Below, piece after piece: positions 34,070 through 43,504 of a DNA stretch of 64,000 nucleotides. The translations under genes and the position numbers were made by a program. The stretch spans positions 3,034,710 through 3,098,709 of the forward strand of contig JAQFVV010000064.1 in NCBI GenBank assembly GCA_028023455.1, written 5' to 3'. The stretch's first letter is position 1, and each line of letters opens with the position of its first letter. Below the pieces are notes generated by a model. The model worked only from the letters and a program-made list of their open reading frames with translations, did no database searches and had not been told where the DNA came from. This DNA is from Epiperipatus broadwayi. Lineage: Eukaryota > Onychophora > Udeonychophora > Euonychophora > Peripatidae.

Positions 34070-34120
34070 ACAAAGTGGTAGATAGTTTGCTGATGGGACT
34101 GCTCATCAGCACCATAATTT
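34070..34120 (-). ncRNA. Possible decayed hammerhead in PLE terminal repeat
   Basis: On the - strand: UGGUG, CUGAUGA, GC-AGUCCCAUCA-GC, AAAC (first G of GAAAC missing), UAUC, UACCA. Stem I (UGGUG with UACCA) forms. Hammerheads are known in PLE terminal repeats. An 8-bp hairpin (TGCTGATG with CATCAGCA) competes and could explain the pattern by chance. Confidence 0.4.
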
Positions 34121-34259
34121 CAAGCATCTTTCTTAACCATACTAAAGAAAGGTTCCTACCTTCACATCTGGTCTCAAACTCTTCTTTATTATATCATTAT
34201 ATAGTCTAAATCTTCATATGCACTCTTGAAGCCAAAATCTTTCAAATTCAAAAGAACCT

Positions 34260-34956
34260 AATGGATCATCACTTACTTTAATGCAAGAAAACAAAGACAG
34301 TCTCAATATAATTACATATCTGGACCTTTATATACAACGATACCACAGATCACTAACCTATAAAATGATTGTCAAGCATATATATATATATATGCAGTTC
34401 CATTCTTGCAAATTCACACACACCATGTTCTCACAAACTATCCAGACTCAATGCCTTTCTTCACCGTAACTATACCTATGTAAGCTTGAATCAAAGAGGA
34501 AGGATAACATAAACACATACATAGCAGCATCACACATCATAGGTTAAAAGAACTTCACACCCTCCTACAAATGATTAGAAATTTTACCGTAGAACACAAC
34601 ATCCTCCTCCACTAACACCAATAAGAAGCCCTGGATTTCCCTTCCCTACATTCCAGCCTTAACCCACTGCATCATTTAAAGTTATTACTCCCATCCATAA
34701 AAAATCTTTGCACACACCATTGTCTCTGCAAAATTTTCTTAACAACTCTAAGGATAGGTTGCCAGCTGAACTCCACTCCCACATCATGTACAAAATCAAA
34801 TGCATGACCCTGCCTGCCGATCCATTTACTATGAGGAATCTAGTGCCAACCTATCAACATGCATCACCCAATAGCAATGAAACCCATTCAATCTTTTTCA
34901 AACACTTCTCCTCAACTGGGCATGCCTTCATTCCATCTGTGGCTAACATCATCTGA
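34260..34956 (+). pseudogene. PLE RT C-terminus and GIY-YIG linker, broken
   Basis: Three readable blocks in different frames: LNIITYLDLYIQRYHRSLTY (34302-34361; family 'INFLDL.I.R......VYRKPT'), ISLPYIPALTHC (about 34635-34670; family 'LPY..GLS..I'), and KDRLPAELHSHIMYKIKC (about 34750-34803; family 'KD..P...RS.VVYKI.C', the entry to the GIY-YIG nuclease). The following YIG box is not recognisable, but KHFSSTGHAF resembles the nuclease C-terminal part. Frameshifts separate all blocks. The intact protein nicks DNA and reverse-transcribes its RNA; it is the presumed helper for hammerhead retrozymes in animals. Confidence 0.72.
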
Positions 34957-35859
34957 ACAGAATGTAATGATGCAAAATGAAAGATAAAAGAAGCTTGGCA
35001 CATTTCTAAAGACAAATGCACAATTAATAAGAAAGAATTCTGGGTTTTTTTTTTAGCTAAGATATTGTCTATTGACCCTACATAATGCTATATGTAAATT
35101 AGTTCAAACAATATACATACACATCCATCCCCCATTACAACTATTGCTACGTTTATGACTCCTAACAGTCAGAAGCTAGCTAAGCAAACTAAGCCAAATT
35201 AATCATTAAATTTTTGTTACATACATGCTGCCTATATTTATTGTTGTTACATTACAGTTTAGATAAAGCTAATGCTTCTACATTAAAAATATAATTTTAA
35301 AAAATTGTTATTTTTTCCTCTCCAGAAATATTCCGCTAAATAAAAACTAGAATTTACAAATAGTTTCAAAATATTAACGTAGTAACGGCTCGAAACTAAG
35401 TAAATTTAATAAAAAAGTAACTGATATCTATTTAAAAATTCTACATATAATGTAACAAAAATATAGCAATTAAGTAGTGAATTTATAAATGGCAGAATGC
35501 ATTTCAGAGGGCAAATTGTGATTTATTTTATTTATTTAGCCATGGAACTTATTTAAAATTCTATGACATAATAAATAAAGTTAATAATGTAATAATTAAA
35601 GATAATTGGGAAATAGCAAAATAAATTATAGAAGACAACAAAAGTCCCAAAAAATATAAAACAAAATCTTGGTATTGAAATAAAAGTAGTTTTAGCAACA
35701 AGAAGATATTAGCATTATTAAAAATAGTGGCAACATTATGAAGTGCTGATAAAATTCTCCAGAAAAGTAAATAAGAATACAAACTTAAAAAGTAGCACAG
35801 ATCTTATCTTGCAATGGTTCAACTATTAGCTAAGTTGATATTTGTAATTGCAGCTTGTT

Positions 35860-35963
35860 TTTGATGCTACATAACTCTTGACCCTATATAACTCAGTGGG
35901 AGATGGTCATTCCGATTTACAATTACAGATATTTAGAAATTATAATTATTTATTTATTATTAC
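35860..35963 (+). repeat. Unclassified direct repeat, copy 1
   Basis: About 100 bp similar to 36945-37047 in the same orientation (GCTACATAAC, CAGTGGGAG, ATTACAGATATTTAG, ATTATTTATTTATTATTA). The two copies bracket the retrozyme at 35993-36756. No terminal structure was seen. Confidence 0.7.
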
Positions 35964-36099
35964 AATTATTAAAATAACATTCATATAATGTTATTAAAAC
36001 AGGCAAAACTCTCCATACAGTAGTGCCACCCTGTGCCAAACAGAGTAATCAATGGATGCCAGAAGGCTTATGCATAAAATCCCTATCTAGTGCCTACTC

Positions 36100-36157
36100 A
36101 TCCAGTATCCCCAGACTAGTTTCTGGCTTGTGGCCATCATCAGTGAGAGCCTTGGAT
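36100..36157 (-). ncRNA. Type I hammerhead ribozyme, complete core (GUC site)
   Basis: On the - strand: AUCCA-AGGCU-CUCA, CUGAUGA, stem II UGGC-CACAA-GCCA (4 bp), GAAAC, UA, GUC, UGGG-GAUAC-UGGAU. All core positions agree with the hammerhead consensus. Stem I has a proximal part (CUCA with UGGG) and a distal part (AUCCA with UGGAU) around an internal loop. Predicted cleavage on the - strand is between + coordinates 36113 and 36114, giving a 5' end UGGGG. Helix III is just A-U and C-G closed by UA, as in minimal type I motifs that work best as dimers. Confidence 0.9.
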
Positions 36158-36546
36158 CTGAGAGCACTGCACCTAGATCTTAGGATCTAATGCAACCCTC
36201 CAGCAACCACCTTTTATCTCTACTTAACTACAAAACTATGAGTCTTAAATTGAAAACAATATTTTCAATCCAAGCTCATTAACTTATATAGTCATATAGG
36301 TCTGAACTCAGTTCAGTACACATACATTTTGGTGTCTTTGGTTCTTTAATAACTACAGCCACCACTATCCTATTAGTCTGCATTGGTTTTAAGCCAATAA
36401 ACATCACATGATCATCATTTCTTATGCTTGTTTACAACTGTTATTAAAACAGGCAAAAGCTAATGAGCTTGGATTGAAAATATTATTGTGTTTTCAATTT
36501 AAGACTCACAGTTTTGTAGTTAAGTAGAGATAAAGGGTGCTTTCAG

Positions 36547-36605
36547 ATTCAAGGCTCCTCGCTGACAAAGTCCACAAGGCAGAAACTAATCTGGGGATAT
36601 TGGAT
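36547..36605 (+). ncRNA. Degraded hammerhead in inverted arm
   Basis: Plus strand: CUGACAA (G8 lost), AGUCCACAAGGCA, GAAAC, UAAUC, UGGGGAUAUUGGAU. Core and helix III are mutated. It is the same motif as 36100-36157 in inverted orientation. Confidence 0.75.
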
Positions 36606-36944
36606 GAGTAGGCACTAGATGGAAATTTTATGCACAAGCCTTCTGGCATCCATTGATTACTCTGGCTTGCACTGAGTGACAATACTGTATGGAGAGTTTT
36701 TCCTGTTTTAATAACAATTATAAGCAAGCATAAGGAATGGTGATCATGTGATGCTTATTCACATAATGTTCAAAGGTTGTTAAAATTAAAACTCAGTCTT
36801 CATCCTTTGAATAAATTAATATTGAATGTTTATATAAATTAAAACAAAATTTACCATATAATTTAAAAATCAAGTCAAAAACTAAGCTTATATAACAACA
36901 GAGTGCAAAGATAAAGTGGTATTATTCTATCTTTTCATTGATTT

Positions 36945-37047
36945 TTGGTGATACATAACTGTTGAAGCTACATAACACAGTGGGAGGTATTTACTTCCGT
37001 TTTGCATTACAGATATTTAGTAGTTATGATTATTTATTTATTATTAC
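36945..37047 (+). repeat. Unclassified direct repeat, copy 2
   Basis: Second copy of the repeat at 35860-35963. Confidence 0.7.
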
Positions 37048-38090
37048 TAAAATAATACTGTTGATAACAATCATTTAGTAATATAATTAATATTACCAAT
37101 ACATTATTCATAAGTATATGTATTGTATGTTTGTAAATAAATATGTTATTTAAAGGCTTTTGATTGCCTTTTGGAAACTATTTTTCAAGTCTCTCTCTAT
37201 TTTATCAGAGATCATATTTTATCTGATTTCTGTTGATGACTTTTAATAGTTATTTCAGTCACCCTTATTATGAATATTTTCATTTTAGTCTATCGATTTA
37301 CTGAATTTTAAACATTTTCAGTCAACCTTTCATCACATCATATGTTAAATGATTTTAACTCTTTTTTCTCATTTCTTTTGATTTAATTCTTTTTTATGTT
37401 TATTTTTAAAACATTATTCAACTTTTGCCATTGTAATATTTTGCAACTGCTTTTCATAATATTCATTTTCACTTTTCAGTTCTTGACAATTTTTGTTATT
37501 ATTTTCCATTAAAGACCAATTTAATTGAAAACAGTTATCTGGGTAATAAACTGTGAGTCTCAATTCTTTTCTCATTTCAACACCCATTATAAATGTAAGC
37601 AATATATATATATATATTGTAGCTGGGTTTTTTATTTATTTTTTGCCCACTCAACTACTATACTACAATCAAGGGTTATTGATAAAAAATATAATAAAAT
37701 GACAATATTCACAAATTAAATCAGTCAAGGGGAATATGAATACCAAATGGGTGACTGTGCACATGGTGGAATGACTATACAATTTTTATTTTTTATTAAT
37801 TACTTTATAATAGTAATGGATAATGTCACACTGGGATTACATGAAGGACAAATCTTTATGCAGATTCAGCAACAATTCCTAGTCATTATCCTTTCCACAT
37901 TTAAGATATAATTCTAAGATAAAGTAATCTACTTGGAATTGGGATAAGAAATAAATGAGCAACAAAATTATTAATAATAACACTAATTTTAATTAACAAA
38001 TATAAAATGCATCTTGAGGGTCATTTATCTTTTATTGTATCTTTAATATACCTGTAAAGATATTACACATGGGAAAGAGAAAGATGAATA
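37048..38090. other. A+T-rich DNA, nothing recognised
   Basis: Only short open frames on both strands, without motifs; a (TA)n run lies at 37604-37617. Confidence 0.4.
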
Positions 38091-38297
38091 ACTCCACGTG
38101 TGTGTATGTTTAAAATTAAAAAATCAGGTATATTAATCTTTAACTGATGTTTAAAGTTTATATCTGTGCTAGAGATAATCTCTAGTTTAGAAAATGATTA
38201 GTAATAATCATTAGTGTATTTATCTGAAATGGATGGCTTCAAAGTTGTGAGTGGAGGGAGTTTGACAATCGTAAATAAAAATGTAACAATTTAAAAT
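38091..38297 (+). repeat. Unclassified dispersed repeat, copy 2
   Basis: Matches 13811-14006; see that entry. Confidence 0.85.
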
Positions 38298-39101
38298 AAT
38301 ATAACAATTTATATTTACATTAGTGTACTAGCATAGAAAATATGTATGACAAAAAATCTTTTATTTATAATAATTTATAAAAGTTTTGTATGAATTGTAT
38401 TAAGTTACTTATTTATTTTGCATTTGAGCTCAACTTTCTTTCACATTGGAAAAGTTTTAAATTAAGATATATGGTCATATGGATTGTCATTTCATATTTC
38501 CAATATAATTATCAGTGGATTATTTCCATTATGTTCCTTTTAAAGAGTAGTTCTTTATGGCTGAGGAGTCAATTTTCCAAAATGTAGAAATCCATTTATT
38601 GTATAGTATTTTCTTCTGATAAGCAGTTAGTTGAATGACAAAGTTTCTTGTGCAATCAAGTGTCATATGTATCCACAACATATTGGCAGAAGTGTTGTTG
38701 ATTAGTAAGACATTCTTTTACAGCTCCATAGTAAGCTACATTAATGGAAAGTTCAGGATGGAGCACCCTGTAGTTCTATTCCTGTTATTGTATTATATCC
38801 ACATAAATAAAAATAAAAGTTTTCTTGGCTTCCATTCTACAAGCAACACAAAAAGTTTTCCCCACCTTTAGTTTAAAAAAACAGACATTGTAAGAGATTT
38901 TTTTTCCCATTCCTTTTGTAACGGTTTTCCATATCAACTTGGTATTTTAAAATTGTCAATTTTATTTTCATTTATAATTTTAATAACAAAAACAAAAAAT
39001 AACATTGACATTTAATAACTTTTTTTAATTTGATTAATAATTTATTTTATACATACGACTTTTATAATGTTTTAAAAGACAAAAAATGCACATACCTTTA
39101 C
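38298..39101. other. A+T-rich DNA, nothing recognised
   Basis: Open frames at 38390-38587 and 38635-38871 (+) show no domain or codon pattern I recognise. Confidence 0.4.
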
Positions 39102-39115
39102 AAAAAGCTATGTAT

Positions 39116-39385
39116 TGTAATAGTGATATTAGCGATTAAGCCAATAACACATGCGCTTTTAAAGATAAATTATAAATGAATACTCTCACTTTTCCAGACA
39201 CAAGATATAGTTTTTTTAAAAAGATGGAATGAATCCACCCATCCTTTTGACCCAAACATTTATGTATGGGCAAATCTTAAGTGTATACTATATCTTGTGT
39301 CTGGAAAAGTGAGAGTATTCATTTATAATTTATCTTTAAAAGTGCATGTGCATTGGCTTAATTGCTAATATCACTATTACAGTAT
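39116..39385. mobile_element. Foldback family D, 14-bp TSD
   Basis: AAAAAGCTATGTAT flanks it at 39102-39115 and 39386-39399, exact. Arms about 39117-39214 and 39285-39380 are inverted copies (CACATGCGCTTTTAAAGAT, GAATACTCTCACTTTTCCAG) around a loop of about 70 nt. The family recurs at 62306-62514. No ribozyme core or coding capacity. The long target duplication argues against an ordinary MITE. Confidence 0.88.
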
Positions 39386-39600
39386 AAAAAGCTATGTATG
39401 TAAACTCTGTCACAAAGATTACAATATGTATATATAGTGCATCTACATTTTGTTTCCTTAATTACAAATTTTTCTCCCTCACATAAATATTATACATGTT
39501 GTTATGCAATGAAAAACATATTATTATGCATCTATAATCATATTGACAATCTTAGAGACATGAGATTTTTTTTACTGTTTACATCACTATATATAATATT

Positions 39601-39768
39601 ACATGATCACCATTTCCTATGCTTACACAAGCTGTTAAAACAATTCCAAATTCTCCACACAATAGTGCCATCCAGTGGAAACTATAATAATCAATTAATG
39701 CATGAACTTTGTAGCATTCATGGATATTATGGCTTGCACTAAGTGGCACACCATCTGGAGAGTTTGTT
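39601..39768. mobile_element. Retrozyme family A, internally deleted foldback
   Basis: Flanked by ACTATATATAATATT (39586-39600) and ACTATATATAATGTT (39769-39783), one mismatch. Left half has ACATGATCACCATTTCCTATG and AATAGTGCCATCCAGTG; right half has the inverted GGCTTGCACTAAGTGGCAC. The ribozyme region has been lost. Confidence 0.82.
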
Positions 39769-39783
39769 ACTATATATAATGTT

Positions 39784-41980
39784 CTGTTATTGTTTTCATT
39801 TCTTATTTTTCCATACTGATTATATTTTCCCAGCTTTAGTGAATATATATTTATTTTGTCTTTATTTTTATGAAGGCAATATTTATAGTGAAAACTGAAC
39901 TTTCAACAAATAAAAACTGACATCTGCATTCATATGGTTAACTACAAGGATTTTAAAATTATGCTTTTGGCTTAAAATATGTTCTCGTAAGCTTTTCATC
40001 ATTTATTAACTGATATTATGTTTTTGTAAATAAATTTAAACTGATATTCTAGATTATTTGTATATTTTATAATAAATCAGAATAAAATAATATTTAAATA
40101 GCTAATAATAAAAGAGGCTTCTCCGGTGCCAACCCACATATACCGAAAAAATATTAGAAATACAGAATTACTTGTGAGGTCAATTGAAAATTTTTTCCTT
40201 AATTTTCGTTCCTCTTTTTATCCTCTATCTAAAAATAATTATATCTACATTTACTGAACAATATTAAATAACGATGTAAGATGATTAAGTTCCAATTATC
40301 GATCTAAAGCTTAATTAAAATATTACAAGTAGGTGTAAATCAGATAGTGAAGATGGATATTAATATGCCATTATACTATGTATATAATGAAATATATAAA
40401 TTATTTAATTTTTTTTATGATTTGACATAAATGGCATATAAATTAATCTCTGATTTGATTTCCTTTTTAAAAAAAAGTATAACAATTTTAGTTATAATTT
40501 TCTTTTTAAAAAAAATAAAACAACATTATAATAAAAATCATAAAAAAATAATTTATAAGCAGAAAAAAAAATTGATATTGCGCTTATTTTTTATTATTAT
40601 TAATTTTAAACTCTGTTTTTAAAGTTGCTTTTTTTTGTTTTTTTTTTTTGTTTGTTTTACTATAAATTTGAACTCACTTCACGCAAACAAATGAGTTTAA
40701 AAATGTTTCTTTAATATTTTGCGAAAAAGAAAACAATTAGCCACAGCTGTTTCCAAATTTAATAAAATGCGTCAGGTAAAAACGAAATTTGTTTACATTA
40801 AAATATAATGGAAATTTGTTTATCCAAATGCTTTTTGACATTACATGTGTATAAGTTGAATAAACGTGCGTGCTTATAAAAGAAATTACATTTTCGTAAC
40901 ACTAATTGCTTTAATTTTTAAGTGATTGTATTCGCATTTATACACGTATTTCAATCCCAGAGATTTGGTTTATAATTAAGAATTTATTTAACATTTCCGG
41001 CAGTAGAACAAACAATAGTAATCTGACGATAGGAAAAGTCTTAAACGCCAGAGTAGTAAAATTCTGAACAAATAAATGATATTTTTATCCAAATATTTCA
41101 ATATATTTAAATAATGGTGCTAGGGGATACGGATTATAATATTCTCTTGCTAAGTCCACTATGTGAGTTTGAAACCAAGTAGGATTTAAATAGCTTTTCA
41201 AGTGACAGAGGGTTATTAAGCAAGCATAAAATAGTTTTAGATAATTATCCATTAGCCAGTTTAGTGAAGTATTAAATTAATGTAATTACTAAATAACTAT
41301 CTATTTTTATTTGAAGGTCAAAGGTCACAGCTAATCTGAATCTGTCAGCGCACTGATCATAAAACAAAATATGATTATAGTATTACGCATTTTTCACCTA
41401 CTAGTAAAAAAAACACCACACTCCTATAGATCATTGACTTCTCAGATTATCTTTTTAATACGTTCAAAAAAATTGTAAAACTGTAGATCTAGCATCAATA
41501 TATTTATATAGTGTTTTCCAGAGAAATATAAGTCAAAGAAACTATTAGATATAACAGCAATAATTTCACCTTCTACATAAGAATAAAATTGTAATATTCT
41601 TACACTTACATCTGATGTCAAAATTTCTTAGTAATTATATTGACCATCATCACTCTCGTATTCTGAACTTTATTATTGCCATTGGCAGATGCTCTGCACT
41701 TTATAAATATTAGTGCCACTATCAGCTATTATGGTTTTCAAAAGTTACTTCTCTTGGGTATTCAAATGCCTCTTGATATATGATTGACTTTGTAGTGTTT
41801 GTAAAAATGGCAGACATTTTTGTGCACTGCAGAAAAACTAGAATTTATTCATAAGGCTGTTTTTAGATCACGCTCTGATAGCTGAGGAATTTAATTAGTG
41901 CATTGACGTAATGGCGATCGACAATTCCTAGAAATATTTGCTAATTACAAATGTTTCTAGATAAGAGACGTTACCTTATT
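39784..41980. other. A+T-rich DNA, nothing recognised
   Basis: Very A+T-rich with long poly-A and poly-T runs (40440-40670). No gene-like frame, RNA gene or repeat recognised. Confidence 0.4.
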
Positions 41981-42055
41981 GGTCAGTGCATTGCTTGATC
42001 ATTGCAGTTGTCAGAGAACGATAAGAAGACTGGGTAACATTGAGCAGTGTAATAT

Positions 42056-42265
42056 AGAGAGCAGTCACGCAATAGCAAGTTGCAGACCATGTGTTTGGAG
42101 AGCATCCGCTTGCAGACCATTCATTGGAGAGCAGTCGGTGCAGACCATTCGTGGGAGAGCATCCGTGGCTGAGCTTCATTGCAGACCAATTCATTGGAGA
42201 GCTTCGTAGCAGACCAATTCATTGGAGAGCTTCGTAGCAGACCAATTCGTTGGAGAGCTTAGTTG
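42056..42265 (+). repeat. Minisatellite, about 28-bp unit
   Basis: Imperfect tandem repeat of GCAGACCAATTCATTGGAGA plus GCTTCGTA. Unit starts are at 42082, 42112, 42140, 42181, 42209 and 42237; the last three are spaced by exactly 28 bp. The unit contains the short inverted pair CCAATTCATTGG. It is richer in GC than its surroundings. It may lie in the U3-like part of a solo LTR, but that is unproven. Confidence 0.88.
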
Positions 42266-42740
42266 GGAAAGAACAGCGTGGGAATTGTATAACGTTATTT
42301 GCTGACCGCACAGTATGACTTGCAGTTATAACCTTGGCACAGTCATAAGTGCAGATATTACAGACTTCAAGTAATCTACTGGCATCAGACTATTGTCATA
42401 ATAGTCTTCATTCTTATAGCAGCATTGCACACCCATATCAAATATTCAGAATAAATTTGGTTTTGTTTTTTCAGATAAATACTGGATCGATAATATTAGT
42501 TCCCAGTAATTTATTTATTATCTGAATATTTATGTAAAATCTTGGAAAGCAAACGAACCACGTTTCATTCCTATTCACTGTATTTGATAGTTTTGCTGTT
42601 CTTGAGGATTGCGTTAAATAGGACCAACTTTCCCAATTACATTTTTTATGTGAGAGCATGTTAGGAAATACCTGCTTTAACATTGATAATTCCTTCAAGG
42701 TTTATAACTACATAATAACAGGTGGCAACAAGACATTTCA
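42266..42740 (+). other. Possible solo LTR segment
   Basis: Downstream of the minisatellite is an AATAAA at about 42450, then ACA followed by GGTGGCAACAAGACA at 42718-42734, a pattern like an LTR end and primer-binding site. No gag/pol coding follows and no second LTR was found. Weak. Confidence 0.2.
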
Positions 42741-43317
42741 TACTTTTATTTTTTAATTGAAAAAATAACTATTTTAGATTGATTCATGAACAAATTGTTT
42801 CTAGCAAAATGATTAATTAAAAATAAACATTAATTAATTAGATAAAAATAATAAATACTTGCAAATCATGTGATATATTGATCCTAATCTATACTGAACT
42901 GGATGCTTTATCCACTTCAAAAGCCATAGGAAAATCAAAACCAAAATGTATATGTTATAAATGATTTTAAAAGAAAATTATATTTAAAAGTTTTGTATTT
43001 TTATTTTATTAAGGATACATGCTACAGCTCACATTCTTAATCATATTTTCTAAATTATATAATTTTAATCTGAAAAGACTTTTAATTAAGATAATTATTT
43101 TCTTTTGCATTTTGGTTTTAATCTATTTTAAAAGCTGAGATTTATTTTCTCATGTACTTAGATTTTATTAATGTTTAAAAAACGATAACAGCCCAGGTTA
43201 GTTTTTGTTTTCAATTAGGATTAAGTAGAAGATAAAGAATAATCCTGGTTAAATTTGTAATTAAGATTAGGCAAGAGATAACAAATTCATATAAAAGCTC
43301 TGTGGTTTTGAATGAGA

Positions 43318-43478
43318 TTATTATAACTTTTCTATTCACTAATGGCGGACTGCTGGCCATTATAACTTTTATATTCACTAAAGGCAGACTGCTGTTATTA
43401 TAACTTTTATATTCATGAATGGTAATCTGCTGTTGTGATATATATTCTTTATATTCATAAAGTGCAGACTGCTGATAT
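43318..43478. repeat. Minisatellite, 38-39-bp unit
   Basis: About four units of ATTATAACTTTTATATTCAC plus TAAAGGCAGACTGCTG, with TATAAC at 43322, 43361 and 43399; the fourth unit is diverged. Not coding. Confidence 0.88.
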
Positions 43479-43504
43479 AAATTTTTATATTTTTCTGCTT
43501 GCAA

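Larger units (their letters stand above)
33850..35250 (+). mobile_element. Penelope-like element (PLE) remnant flanked by inverted repeats
   Basis: Left flank about 33855-34045 and right flank about 35060-35245 are inverted copies (shared TTTGGCTTAGTTTGCTTAGC, GACTGTTA, GCAGCATGT, AGCAATAG). Between them lie + strand coding remnants of a PLE RT C-terminus and linker to the GIY-YIG endonuclease. PLEs are known to carry terminal repeats in direct or inverted order, which fits this layout. The element is internally deleted: only about 700 bp of coding remnant remains. The target duplication is unclear. Confidence 0.75.
35993..36756. mobile_element. Retrozyme family A, best copy, 14-bp TSD
   Basis: Flanked by ATTCATATAATGTT (35979-35992) and ATTCACATAATGTT (36757-36770), one mismatch. 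It begins with one complete - strand unit (35993 to about 36408) with an intact hammerhead. The start of a second unit follows in the same orientation (about 36409-36455, CATCACATGATCATC), and then it inverts to a + strand copy (about 36456-36756) that carries a degraded hammerhead. The long arms would let the transcript fold back on itself. Confidence 0.9.

Noticed and set aside
42056-43478. Tandem repeats as a CRISPR array
   Set aside because: Units are contiguous minisatellites without unique spacers, in eukaryote-like DNA.
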